Source of the DNA: Klenkia terrae | GTDB taxonomy: Bacteria; Actinomycetota; Actinomycetes; Mycobacteriales; Geodermatophilaceae | Reading direction: 5' to 3' | Assembly: GCF_900491935.1 (NCBI RefSeq) | Contig: NZ_UEXK01000004.1 | Span: 4,673,628 to 4,731,847, forward strand | DNA: 58,220 nt | Shown here: one piece after another, positions 31,419 through 44,651 of the stretch | Layout: every line of letters starts with the position of its first letter | Numbering within the stretch: the first letter of the stretch is position 1 | The notes under the pieces: generated by a model | The model's database searches: none | Seen by the model: only the letters and a program-made list of their open reading frames with translations | Told to the model about the DNA's origin: nothing | Position numbers and translations under genes: made by a program

Positions 31419-31960
31419 GGCCGACCGGTGCGCGGCCGCGGCCAGGATGCCGATGACGGCCAGCGAGTTGCGCACCGTGCCGTCGAAGACCATCTGCAGC
31501 GCCCGGTCGAAGGGCACCCGCTCGACGGTCATGTCCAGCTCCTCGTGCTCCACGGTGAACCCCTCCGGCCGGTCCACCGGCGAGAGGCCCTGCGCCAGGT
31601 AGAGCCCGACCAGCTCGTCGCAGAACCCCGGGGTGGACAGCGAGGTGGTCAGCAGCTCCCACCGCTCCCCGGCCAGCCCGACCTCCTCGGCCAGCTCCCG
31701 CTTCGCGGTCTCCAGCGGCGGCTCGCCGTCGGCGTCCCGGAGCCCGGCCGGCAGCTCCCACAGGTGCTCGCCGATCGCGTGCCGGTACTGCTTGAGCATG
31801 ACCACCGCGCCGTCGTCGTCCAGCGCCAGGACGCCGACCGCGCCGGGGTGGGTCACGATCTCGCGCACGGACGAGCCGCCCTCGGGCATGGCCACGGTGT
31901 CCTTGCGCAACGAGATCACCCGGCCGGTGTAGATCTCCTCGCTGGCGAGGACCTCGTACA

Positions 31961-31961
<1 letters not shown>
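31383..31961 (-). CDS. NUDIX hydrolase, ADP-ribose pyrophosphatase-like
   Basis: This 192-residue protein carries the Nudix box in the order G-x6-E-x7-REL-x-EE-x-G (GLRDADGE ... RELAEEVG near residue 95). The preceding WELPAG and following STPGFCDE motifs are those of ADP-sugar pyrophosphatases such as the Rv1700 protein beside pyrG in M. tuberculosis. It would hydrolyse ADP-ribose or related nucleotide sugars. The ATG at 31961 overlaps the pyrG stop (ATGA), implying coupling. Its 3' end overlaps the convergent membrane-protein gene. Confidence 0.88.
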
Positions 31962-36004
<4,043 letters not shown>

Positions 36005-36008
<4 letters not shown>

Positions 36009-37111
36009 GCGGCCGGGCCGAGGAGCTCGCGGTAGACGGCGACCAGGGAGCGGGCCGTGGCGGCCTCGTCGGGCCAGGTGGCGGCCCGGGCGACACCGGC
36101 CGCGGCCAGCCGTCCCGCGCGCTCGGGGTCGGCGAGGACGGCCTGCACCGCGGCGGACAGCGCGGCGGCGTCGCCTGGCGGCACCAGCTCGGCGGCGTCG
36201 CCCACCAGCTCGGGGATCCCGCCCACCCGGGTGGCCACCAGCGGGGTGCCCGAGCGGAGTGCCTCCTGCGCGGTGAGCGACCGGGCCTCCCACCCCGAGG
36301 GCAGCACGCACACGTCGGCGGCGGCCAGCAGGTCGGCGATGTCGGTCCGCCGGCCCAGCAGCTGCACCGGCAGCTGCTCGGCGGCGATCCGGGCCGCCAG
36401 CTCGGCCCGCTGCGGGCCGTCCCCGGCGATCACCACGGACGGGCCCGAGGACCAGCCGGCCGCGGCGTCCAGCAGGGTGCCGTAGCCCTTCTGCGGGTGC
36501 AGCCGGCCCACGGCCACGACCAGCGGGCGGCCCTCGGGCACGCCGAGGTCGGCGCGGACGTCGGCGCGGGAGCGGGCCGCCGGGGGCAGCGGCGGGGCCG
36601 AGACCGGCGCGACCCGGACGTCGCGCGCCCCGGCCCGCCAGGCGTTCTCGGCCAGGTCGCCCGAGGCGGCCAGCACCAGGTCGGCGGACCGGATGGTGGC
36701 GGCCTCCACCCGGCCCAGCAGCGCCTGGCGGGGTCCGCCGCCGGGCTGCAGCGCGTTGTGCAGGGTCAGCACCAGCGGCGCGGCACCGCTGCCGACCCGG
36801 CGGGCCAGGGCGGCCACCAGGCCGGCCCGCAGCCCGTGCGCGTGCACCAGGTCGGCCCCGGCCGTGGCCCGGGCGAGCGCTGCGACGGCGCGCGGGTCGC
36901 CGGGCACCGCGGAGATCTGCACCGGGCGGAAGTCGGCGCCGGTGGTCGAGAAGCCGAAGAGCTCGTCGGTGGCGGCCGGCCCGCACACCCGGGTGGCCGC
37001 ACCGGCCCGCAGCAGCGTGGGCAGCAGGGACCGCACGTGCGTGCCGACGCCCCCGGTGCTGGTGGCCAGCACCTGCGCGACCCGTCGTCCCTGCAGGTCC
37101 GCTGCGCTCAC
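36005..37111 (-). CDS. Glycosyltransferase, GT4-like
   Basis: This 368-residue GT-B fold enzyme opens RRVAQVLATSTGGVGTHVRSLL, the usual acceptor-side glycine loop. The C-terminal donor domain has VAVGRLHPQKGYGTLLDA near residue 207 and the EARSLTAQEALRSGTPLVATRVGGIPE block near residue 290, with the acidic residues of the E-x7-E type motif. The sugar donor and acceptor cannot be read. The GTG at 37111 overlaps the murJ-like stop, and its 3' end overlaps the large membrane protein by 4 bp. The grouping points to synthesis of a lipid-linked glycan. Confidence 0.85.
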
Positions 37112-38796
37112 CGTGCCTCCTCCGCCGTCGTGGGTCCCGCCGTGGGTTCGTCCGTGGGCTCTGCCGTGGCCGCCGTCCCGTCGTCCGGTCCGCGCAGGCC
37201 GGCCACCGCCGCCAGCAGCGGTCCGCGTGCCAGCCCCATCATGACCGCCCCCGCCACGACCAGGACGACGACGCCGGCGAGGACACCGATGCCGATCGCG
37301 GCGAGCACCCCACCGGTGGGCACCGGGTCCGACCCCAGCGCCCGGGACACCGCCAGCCCGGCCGCACCGCCCAGCACGGCCGCCAGCACCGCGACCGAGC
37401 CCACCCGGGGCAGCCCGGCCAGTGCCCGGCCGCCGACCACCCGGGCGACCACCACCAGCAGTCCGGAACCGGCGACGGTCACCCCGATGGTGTGCCCGAG
37501 CGCCAGCGCGACCGCGCGGTCCTCGACCGGCAGCACCTCGGCCAGCACCAGGTCGGCGGCGACCGCGACCAGCCAGCCACCGGCCACGCAGGCCGTCGGC
37601 GACCGCCACGACCCGCGGGCGTAGAGCGCCCGGGTGAGCACCGCGACCAGGCCGTAGCCCAGCAGACCGGGCACGAAGGCCACGATCGTCGGGGCCAGCA
37701 GGGCCGCCGACCCCGCGTCCGCCGGGGAGGCCAGGTACACCCGGGCCATCGGTCCCGACACCGCCACCAGCCCGGCGGCGGCGACCGCGGACAGCGCCAC
37801 CACCAGGACGACCACCGGGGCCAGCGCCCGCCGGAACCCTTCGTCGTCCCCGACGGCGGCCCGCTCGGTCAACCCGGGGTAGGCCGAGGTGGCCAGCGGG
37901 ACGGCCAGCGCCGCCCACGGCAGCAGGAAGAGCGTCATGCCGGCGAAGTAGACGACCTGGGTGCCGTCGGGCACCGCACCCGCGTTGGCCAGCCGGATCG
38001 CGACCACGGCGACCAGCTGCTGGCCGGCGAGGGTGAGCACCCCGGCCAGCGCCAGCCGGCGGACCCGGGGTGCCGCGCCGACCGGGAACCGCAGCCGGGG
38101 CCGTAGGCCCAGGCCCAGCCCGCGCATCGGCAGCAGCAGGCAGCCGGCGAGGGCGACCACGCCCAGCGTGGTGCCGACCCCGAGCACCAGCTCGGCCGGC
38201 CGGGACAGGTCTGCGACGTCCCGGCCGCCGCCGATGCCGGCGAAGGTCAGGTAGGCCCCGGCGACGACGACCGAGGACAGCAGCGGGGCCAGGGCCGGGC
38301 CGGCGAACCGGCGGTGGGCCTGCAGCACGCCGGTCAGCACGATGCCGATGCCGTAGAGCACGACCTGGGGGGCGAACACGACCAGGAACCGGGCGGCGAG
38401 CTCGACCTTGGCCGGGTCCGCGGCGCCGTCGCCGAGCAGGGCGCCGGCGATCGGGCGGGCCAGCAGCGCCAGGGCGACCGCCAGCGGGGTGAGCACCAGC
38501 AGCGACCAGCCCAGCAGCGCCGAGGCGGTCTGCCGGACCTGCTCGCGGTCGCCCGCGGCGATCCCGCCGGCCAGCATCGGCACGACCAGGCTGGCCAGCG
38601 CCCCGCCGGCCACGACCTCGAAGACGATGTTGGGCACGTTGTTGGCGGCCAGGTAGGTGTCGCCGGTCGAGCCCGCGCCGACGGTGTTGGTGAACACCAC
38701 GCTGCGGCCGAACCCGGCGACCCGGGACAGCACCGTGAGCACCGCGATCAGCGCCGCGGCGCCGGCCACCCCCCGGACGACCTGCTGGCGGGTCAC
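37108..38796 (-). CDS. murJ: MurJ/MviN-like lipid-linked glycan flippase
   Basis: This 562-residue protein of about 14 hydrophobic segments belongs to the MOP exporter superfamily. The N-terminus has TVLSRVAGFGRSVVFTNTVG and TYLAANNVPNIVFEVVAGGAL, typical of MurJ, which flips lipid II. The last 30 residues are Thr/Glu/Pro-rich. The gene sits in a steA-to-pyrG position with a WecA/MraY-like enzyme and a glycosyltransferase, so its substrate may be another lipid-linked sugar. GTG start at 38796, 1 bp after the preceding gene's stop. Confidence 0.85.
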   Translation of the reverse strand: MTRQQVVRGVAGAAALIAVLTVLSRVAGFGRSVVFTNTVGAGSTGDTYLAANNVPNIVFEVVAGGALASLVVPMLAGGIAAGDREQVRQTASALLGWSLLVLTPLAVALALLARPIAGALLGDGAADPAKVELAARFLVVFAPQVVLYGIGIVLTGVLQAHRRFAGPALAPLLSSVVVAGAYLTFAGIGGGRDVADLSRPAELVLGVGTTLGVVALAGCLLLPMRGLGLGLRPRLRFPVGAAPRVRRLALAGVLTLAGQQLVAVVAIRLANAGAVPDGTQVVYFAGMTLFLLPWAALAVPLATSAYPGLTERAAVGDDEGFRRALAPVVVLVVALSAVAAAGLVAVSGPMARVYLASPADAGSAALLAPTIVAFVPGLLGYGLVAVLTRALYARGSWRSPTACVAGGWLVAVAADLVLAEVLPVEDRAVALALGHTIGVTVAGSGLLVVVARVVGGRALAGLPRVGSVAVLAAVLGGAAGLAVSRALGSDPVPTGGVLAAIGIGVLAGVVVLVVAGAVMMGLARGPLLAAVAGLRGPDDGTAATAEPTDEPTAGPTTAEEAR

Positions 38797-38797
38797 C

Positions 38798-39628
38798 TCA
38801 GGGAGTGCGCCGGCCGAGCCGGTCGACCTCGCGCAGCACCGGGGTGGACTCGATGACCCGGGTGAAGCTGACCTTCTCGCTGGCCAGGGTCAGCCCGGTG
38901 ATCAGCGCCAGCGCCGCCGTCCGGACCGCCCGGGAGCGCCCGGCCGCCAGCCGCAGACCGAGGACGGCGCCCAGGGCGTTGGCCCCGGCGTCGCCGAGCA
39001 TGACCCGCTCGTCGAGGTCGGTCGGCAGGACGGCGAGGGAGGCACCGAGCGGGCCGGCCACCAGCGGCCCGGCCGGGCCGGCGAGCAGGCCGGCGGCCAG
39101 CAGCGACCCGGCCTTGGCCGCGCGGCCGGGGCGCAGGTCGAGCAGGTTCACCAGGTTCGCGGTGCCGGCCACCAGCCCGGTGGTGAGCACGCCGTCGACC
39201 ACCGCCGTGGTCCCGCTCCCCCGCCGGGTCAGGACGGCGGCGGCGACGCCGGCGGCCCCGATGCCGGCGACCTTGACCGCACCGGCGGAGACCCGACCGG
39301 CGCGCAGCGCGGCCAGGTGGCCGGCCAGGCCCTTGTCCCGGGCCTGGTCGGGGCGGGCGCCGGCCAGGTCGTCGTACCCGCCGACCAGCCCAGAGACGGT
39401 GCCCACCAGGGCGGCCGCCGGTCCCCAGCCGGCCGGGGCGCCCGCGGCGGACGTCGCCGTCGCGGCGGCGGCGAGCACCGGTCCGCCGAGCAGGGTCAGG
39501 GGCCGCCCGGCGTAGTTGGTCCGCCGCCAGCGCGCGGCCGCGGGCCGGTCGGCGACGGCGAGCGCGCCGGCCAGCCCGGCCCGGGCCAGGACCGCCCCCG
39601 CGGCGGCGAGGGCGAGCCGGGAGGTCAT
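38798..39628 (-). CDS. WecA/MraY-like polyprenyl-phosphate sugar-1-phosphate transferase
   Basis: This 276-residue polytopic membrane protein is shorter than MraY or WecA (about 320-360) but keeps the family's cytoplasmic motifs. These are the acidic pair in GGYDDLAGA near residue 85, the NLVNLLDLRPGRAAK loop near residue 160, and MLGDAGANALGAVLGL near residue 211. It would transfer a sugar-1-phosphate from a UDP-sugar to undecaprenyl or decaprenyl phosphate. The shortened N-terminus means loss of one or two usual helices. The ATG overlaps the mctB stop (ATGA). Confidence 0.77.
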   Translation of the reverse strand: MTSRLALAAAGAVLARAGLAGALAVADRPAAARWRRTNYAGRPLTLLGGPVLAAAATATSAAGAPAGWGPAAALVGTVSGLVGGYDDLAGARPDQARDKGLAGHLAALRAGRVSAGAVKVAGIGAAGVAAAVLTRRGSGTTAVVDGVLTTGLVAGTANLVNLLDLRPGRAAKAGSLLAAGLLAGPAGPLVAGPLGASLAVLPTDLDERVMLGDAGANALGAVLGLRLAAGRSRAVRTAALALITGLTLASEKVSFTRVIESTPVLREVDRLGRRTP

Positions 39629-40611
39629 CAGTTCCCGGCCCCGCTCGCGGCGGCGGCCGGGACCGGCGGGACCGGCTGGGCGTCGTCCCCGGTTCCGTAC
39701 TTGCCCGAGGTGCCCTCGCCCTCGGCGGACAGGGCCAGCACCGTGCTGATCCGGCCCTCCGGGGCGTTGGCGTTGTCGACGGTGGAGACCCGGGTGGAGG
39801 CCTCGGTGTCCGCGCGGATGGTGCCGACCAGGCCGCCGTCGGCCGCGGCACCGGCGTCCCCGGACACCACGGCGCCCGAGCCCTGCTCGTCGAGGGCGAC
39901 GACCAGCTGGACCAGGGTGGTGTTGCGGTCGACGGCGTCCTCGCCGGTCAGCGAGCCCGACGTCAGCACGACCGCGTAGTCCGCGGGCGCCACGCTCGAG
40001 CTGTCCTGGGTGAGCACGCCCAGGGTGGACAGGCCGCCGAGCACCTGGGCGGTCGCGGTGGTGGCGGGGGTCTCCTGCGGCTGGCCCTCGGCGGCCGGCG
40101 GGATCATCAGCACCTGGGCCAGCAGGCTGGCGACCAGCTCGCCGGTGTCCGCGGAGCCCTCGGGCAGCGTGACCCCGGGCGGCAGCGCGCCGGGGGTGGT
40201 CAGGTAGCCCTGCAGGCTCGAGGAGGTCTCGGGGTCGCTGTAGGCCGGGTTGAGCCGGAGGGTGCCGGTGACCGTCGCGCCGGCGTCGCCCAACAGCGAC
40301 GTCACCTCGTCGACGGCGTCGGTGTCGACGTCCTCGTTGCCCACCAGCAGCAGCACCGACCGACCGGTCAGGGTGCCGGCGACCAGCGCCGGGCCGACCT
40401 CCTCGGCGAAGCCGCCGGTGGAGTCGAGCTGGGCCTGCAGGCCCTGGTTGGTGTCCTCCAGCGACCGCTTGTCCTCCTGGAGCCCGCTGACCTGGGTCTG
40501 CAGGTTGTCCAGCAGACCGCCGTTGAGCGCGGTCGTGCCGATCACGATGCCCAGCGCGACGGCGAGGAAGACCGCGATCAGGGAGACGAGGTGGTAGCGG
40601 AAGTCGATCAC
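39628..40611 (-). CDS. mctB: MctB-like copper-transport family protein
   Basis: This 327-residue protein has one N-terminal membrane anchor (IDFRYHLVSLIAVFLAVALG), then a coiled coil (about 32-70, LLDNLQTQVSGLQEDKRSL), then a soluble alpha/beta domain outside the membrane. It is the counterpart of Rv1698, described as MctB, which affects copper resistance and also channel formation in mycobacteria. Its place between steA and pyrG is the same as there. No Cys/His metal cluster is obvious, so copper binding is not shown by sequence. The GTG at 40611 overlaps the steA stop by 4 bp. Confidence 0.82.
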   Translation of the reverse strand: MIDFRYHLVSLIAVFLAVALGIVIGTTALNGGLLDNLQTQVSGLQEDKRSLEDTNQGLQAQLDSTGGFAEEVGPALVAGTLTGRSVLLLVGNEDVDTDAVDEVTSLLGDAGATVTGTLRLNPAYSDPETSSSLQGYLTTPGALPPGVTLPEGSADTGELVASLLAQVLMIPPAAEGQPQETPATTATAQVLGGLSTLGVLTQDSSSVAPADYAVVLTSGSLTGEDAVDRNTTLVQLVVALDEQGSGAVVSGDAGAAADGGLVGTIRADTEASTRVSTVDNANAPEGRISTVLALSAEGEGTSGKYGTGDDAQPVPPVPAAAASGAGN

Positions 40612-41798
40612 GAGAAGAGGTTCTCCAACCAGAACACGAGGCTTTCCCACTGGTCGACGAGCAGGTCGACGTAGATGCGGCCGGCCGTGGACACCGCGAG
40701 CGCGGCGCCGATCGAGACGAAGGCGGCCAGCACCAGCAGGACGAGGGCGAGGGTCGAGATGCGGCTGCGGTACAGCCGGGAGACGCCCTTGGCGTCCACC
40801 AGCTTGCCGCCCAGCCGCAGCCGGGTGAGGAAGGTCGAGGCCATGCCGCCGCGGCCCTTGTCCAGGAACTCGACCAGCGTGGCGTGGGTGCCGACGGCGA
40901 CGATGAGCGTGGCGCCCTTCTCGTCGGCCAGCAGCATCGCGATGTCCTCGCTGGTGGCCGCGGCCGGGAAGGTGATCGCCTCGACGCCGAGGTCCAGCAC
41001 GCGCTGCAGGCCCGGGGCGCGGCCGTCGGCGTAGGCGTGCACGACCACCTCGGCCCCGCAGCGCAGCACGGAGTCCGAGACGGAGTCCATGTCCCCGATG
41101 ATCATGTCGGGCTGGTAGCCGGCCTCGATGAGCGCGTCGGCCCCGCCGTCGACCCCGATCAGCACCGGGCGGTAGTCCCGCACGTAGGACCGCAGCGCCG
41201 CCAGGTCCTCCTTGTAGTCGTAGCCCCGGACGACGATCAGCACGTGCCGGCCGTCGATCTCGGTCGTGACGTCGGGGACGCCGACGCCGTCGAGCAGGAG
41301 GGCCCGCTCGGTCTTCATGTACTCCATGGTGTTGGCGGCGAAGGCCTCCAACTGGGTGGACAGCCCGGCGCGGGCCTCGGTCATCGCCTCGGCGATGGTG
41401 GCCTCGGTCTGCTCGGTGCCGGTGGCCACCTCGACGTCGTCGACGTAGAGGGCGTTGCCCTCCAGCCGGGCGGTCGCGCCCTCCTTGACCGCGGCGAAGA
41501 CCTCGCGGCCGACGCCGTCGACCAGCGGGATGCCGGCGGCGGCCAGGATGCCCGGGCCCAGGTTCGGGTAGCGCCCGGAGGTGCTGGCCGCGGCGTTGAC
41601 CACGCCGGCGACCTTGCAGGAGACCAGGGAGTCCGCGCTGACCCGGTCGATGTCCACGTGGTCGATCACGGCGATGTCGCCGGGGCGCAGCCGCTTGGTC
41701 AGGTTCTTCGTGCGGCGGTCGAGCCGCACGGTCCCGGTGACGCCGGGGGCGGTCTCGGTGGCGCGCCCACGCCGCAGGGAGCCGATACGCATGGTCAC
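40608..41798 (-). CDS. steA: SteA-like cytokinetic-ring protein
   Basis: This 396-residue protein has the layout of actinobacterial SteA. The N-terminal region has VRLDRRTKNLTKRLRPGDIAVIDH. A thiamine-pyrophosphokinase-like domain (about 200-330) contains DYRPVLIGVDGGADALIEAG and DMIIGDMDSVSD. One membrane span lies near residues 350-372. SteA with SteB promotes daughter-cell separation in Corynebacterium. A SteB equivalent is usually the next gene; here that place is taken by the MctB-like protein, which has the same topology. The start is GTG 41798, with an alternative ATG six bases later. Confidence 0.85.
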   Translation of the reverse strand: MTMRIGSLRRGRATETAPGVTGTVRLDRRTKNLTKRLRPGDIAVIDHVDIDRVSADSLVSCKVAGVVNAAASTSGRYPNLGPGILAAAGIPLVDGVGREVFAAVKEGATARLEGNALYVDDVEVATGTEQTEATIAEAMTEARAGLSTQLEAFAANTMEYMKTERALLLDGVGVPDVTTEIDGRHVLIVVRGYDYKEDLAALRSYVRDYRPVLIGVDGGADALIEAGYQPDMIIGDMDSVSDSVLRCGAEVVVHAYADGRAPGLQRVLDLGVEAITFPAAATSEDIAMLLADEKGATLIVAVGTHATLVEFLDKGRGGMASTFLTRLRLGGKLVDAKGVSRLYRSRISTLALVLLVLAAFVSIGAALAVSTAGRIYVDLLVDQWESLVFWLENLFS

Positions 41799-41970
41799 GA
41801 TCGTCGCACGACCCCCCGTGCAGGCCCCCTACCGACGCGCTCCCGGCCACCCCCGGGCGCCGGCGGGAGGGCATGCAACCGGTCACGCATCGTGAGCGAC
41901 ACCGCCGCCCGGAGACTCGCCGAGCGGGGTTGCGACGCCACGTCCGAGCCGGTTCGGCACGGCCTCTAGC

Positions 41971-42867
41971 GTGGCTCGGGTGACTGGTGGGGCCCGGGCA
42001 GGGCGAGCTGCAGCGACTGTCCGGACCGACCCCGCCGGCGACGGGCCCGGTGCAGCCACCGCAGACACCCGCCCCGAGGACGTCGTCGCCGAGCAGGCCC
42101 GGGCGCAGGCGCGCGCCGCCGCACCCGACGAGGTCGAGCAGGCCCTGACCGACAACCCGGTCACCCCCGCGGCCCCCGTCCAGGTCGCACCCGCGCCCGT
42201 GGCGTCCCAGCCCGCACGTAAGCGGAAGAAGGGCGTCAACCTGCGGGAGGTCCGCCGGCAGCAGACCCGCGAGGCGATCGTGGACGCCGCGGCCGCGCTG
42301 TTCGCCGAGCGCGGGTTCGACCACGTCAGCGTGCTGGAGATCGCCCAGCGGGCCGGCGTGGTGGAGAAGACGGTGTTCAACCACTTCCCGGTCAAGGAGG
42401 GCCTGGTCTTCGAGGCCGACCCGCCGATGCAGGCCGCGCTGCTGGACGCCGTCCGGCGCCGCCGGGCCGGCGAGTCGGTCGCCGCCGCGGCCGGCACCTT
42501 CATCGTCGCGGCGTGCAGCCGGCTCGGGGACCCGGCGGCCGCGCCGACGGTGGCCGAGATGGCCCGGGTCATCCGCGGGTCCCGGACGCTGCAGGTGCGC
42601 GAGCGGGAGATCCTCGGCCAGCTGACCGACGCCCTCGCCGAGCAGATCACCCTGGAGACCCGCGCCGCCCCCGGCGAGCTCGAGCCGTGGCTGGCCGCGC
42701 ACTCGGTGCTGGGGCTGTACCAGTCGCTGCTGGAGATGGCCCGCGACCGCGTGCTGTCCCCCACCGACCCGCCCGGCGACCTGGTGGCCGAGCTGCGGGC
42801 CAGCGGCGAGCGCGGGCTGTCCCTGCTGCAGTTCGGCCTGGCCAGCTACTCGAAGCGCCGGGCCTAG
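41971..42867 (+). CDS. TetR-family transcription regulator with long N-terminal extension
   Basis: This 298-residue protein has a TetR helix-turn-helix beginning about residue 95 (QTREAIVDAAAALFAERGFDH, then VSVLEIAQRAGVVEKTVFNH). The ligand-binding domain follows to residue 290. The first 78 residues are Ala/Pro-rich and probably disordered, ending in the basic stretch RKRKKG. That extension is unusual; a start further in, for example the GTG at 41980, would shorten it only slightly. It is alone on the plus strand, and its last 4 bp overlap the end of convergent recN. Targets are unknown; the nearest divergent gene is steA, with 172 bp between them and no obvious palindrome. Confidence 0.8.
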   Translation: MARVTGGARAGRAAATVRTDPAGDGPGAATADTRPEDVVAEQARAQARAAAPDEVEQALTDNPVTPAAPVQVAPAPVASQPARKRKKGVNLREVRRQQTREAIVDAAAALFAERGFDHVSVLEIAQRAGVVEKTVFNHFPVKEGLVFEADPPMQAALLDAVRRRRAGESVAAAAGTFIVAACSRLGDPAAAPTVAEMARVIRGSRTLQVREREILGQLTDALAEQITLETRAAPGELEPWLAAHSVLGLYQSLLEMARDRVLSPTDPPGDLVAELRASGERGLSLLQFGLASYSKRRA

Positions 42868-44651
42868 CGCGCCTCGGCTGCGTTCTGCAGCAGCTCGCGG
42901 GCGTGGGCCTGGCCGGTGTCGCTGTCGGTGAGGCCGGACAGCATCCGGGCGAGCTCCCGGACCCGGTCCTCCCCCGTCACCGCGCGGATGTCGGTGGCGG
43001 TGACCCCGGCCCCCGCGTCGGCGTTCTTGTCCACGACGAGGTGGGTGTCGGCGAACGCGGCGACCTGGGCCAGGTGGGTGACCACCACGACCTGGTGCTC
43101 CACGGCCAGCCGGGCCAGCCGGCGGCCGATCTCGCCGGCCGCCTGCCCGCCGACCCCGGCGTCGACCTCGTCGAAGACCATGACCGGCACCGGGTCCGCG
43201 CCGGCGAAGACCACCTCGATGGCCAGCATCACCCGGGACAGCTCACCGCCGGAGGCGCCCTTGTGCACCGGGCGGGCCGGCGCGCCGGGGTGCGCAGCCA
43301 GCAGCAGGGCGACCTCGTCGGCACCCTCGGGGCCGGGGGCCTCCGGGTCGGTCTCCACCGAGAAGGACACCCGGGCGGCGGCCATGGCCAGCCCGGCGAG
43401 CTCGCGGCCCACGTCGGCGGCGAAGCCCTCGGCGGCGGCGGTGCGGCCCGCGGTGACCCGGGCCGACAGGTCGCGCAGCGCCTCGCGGGCGGCGTCGCGC
43501 TCGGCGGTCAGCTTCTCCAGGGCCTCGTCGGAGACGTCCAGGCGGTCCAGCCGCTCCTCGGCGTCCTGTGCCCAGGCCAGCACCCCGGCCACGCCGCTGC
43601 CGGCGTCGGCGTAGGCGCGCACCAGGGCGGTGATGGTGGCCCGGCGGTCGAGCACCTCGGCCAGGCGGGCCGGGTCGGCGTCCAGGTCGGCCACGTAGCC
43701 GGCGAGCTCGACCCCGACGTCGCCGACCACCGCGGCGACGTCGGCCAGCCGGCCGGCCAGGGCGCGGAGGTCGGGGTCGCCGGCGGCGGCCAGCGCCCGC
43801 TGGCCGGCCGACAGCGCCGTGACGGCGTCCTGCGGTGCGTCGTCGGACCCGCCCAGGTCGCCGGTGGTGTCCCCCACCAGCGCCAACCGGGCCTCGTCCG
43901 CGGCCGCGCGCAGCGCGTCGGCGTCGCCCAGCCGGGCCGCCTGCGCGTCGAGCTGGGTGTCCTCGTCGGGCAGCGGCGCGACCGCCGCGATCTCCTCCAG
44001 GCCGCGGCGCAGCACCTCGGCGGTCTGGGCCAGCTCGCGGGTCTGCGTCCGGCGGCGCTCCAGGTCCTCGGCCAGCTGCCGCCAGTGGGCATGGGCCTGC
44101 CGATGGGCCTCGACGAGCTCCAGCTGCGCGGCACCGGCGTAGCGGTCCAGCGCCCGGCGCTGCTCGGCCGGACGGGTCAGCCGCAGCTGGTCGGTCTGGC
44201 CGTGCACGGCCAGCAGGTCCTCGGCGAGCTCGGCGACCACGCCGACCGGCACGCTGCGGCCGCCCAGGTGCGCCCGGGAGCGGCCCTCGGCGCTCACCGT
44301 GCGGGCGAGGATGAGGGTGCCGTCCTCGTCGGGCTCGGCGCCGGCGTCCGCGGCCCGGGCCCAGACCGGCGAGTCGGCGGGCAGCGAGAGGCGCCCCTCC
44401 ACCCCGGCCCGGCCGTTGGCCCGCACCCGGCCCGGGTCGGCCCGCCCGCCGAACAGCAGGGTCAACCCGGTCACGACCATGGTCTTGCCGGCGCCGGTCT
44501 CCCCGGTGACGACCGTCAACCCGGGGTCGAGGTCGAGGGTCACGTCGTCGATGGCGCCCAGGCCGTGGATGTGCAGCTCGGTCAGCGCACCGTTGCGGAC
44601 CGGCCCCGGGGACGACGGCTTGGGTGCGCGCTCGGGCTCACGCCTGGCCAC
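42864..44651 (-). CDS. recN: DNA repair protein RecN
   Basis: This 595-residue SMC-like ATPase handles double-strand break ends. The N-terminal head has TVVTGETGAGKTMVV (Walker A near residue 46). Two long heptad-rich arms flank the middle, and the C-terminal head has HKGASGGELSRVMLAIE (signature) and VMVFDEVDAGVGG (Walker B). The GTG at 44651 overlaps the end of nadK by 14 bp and gives an N-terminal tail of about 22 residues before the core; a later start is possible. The nadK-recN order is conserved in actinobacteria. Confidence 0.94.
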   Translation of the reverse strand: MARREPERAPKPSSPGPVRNGALTELHIHGLGAIDDVTLDLDPGLTVVTGETGAGKTMVVTGLTLLFGGRADPGRVRANGRAGVEGRLSLPADSPVWARAADAGAEPDEDGTLILARTVSAEGRSRAHLGGRSVPVGVVAELAEDLLAVHGQTDQLRLTRPAEQRRALDRYAGAAQLELVEAHRQAHAHWRQLAEDLERRRTQTRELAQTAEVLRRGLEEIAAVAPLPDEDTQLDAQAARLGDADALRAAADEARLALVGDTTGDLGGSDDAPQDAVTALSAGQRALAAAGDPDLRALAGRLADVAAVVGDVGVELAGYVADLDADPARLAEVLDRRATITALVRAYADAGSGVAGVLAWAQDAEERLDRLDVSDEALEKLTAERDAAREALRDLSARVTAGRTAAAEGFAADVGRELAGLAMAAARVSFSVETDPEAPGPEGADEVALLLAAHPGAPARPVHKGASGGELSRVMLAIEVVFAGADPVPVMVFDEVDAGVGGQAAGEIGRRLARLAVEHQVVVVTHLAQVAAFADTHLVVDKNADAGAGVTATDIRAVTGEDRVRELARMLSGLTDSDTGQAHARELLQNAAEAR

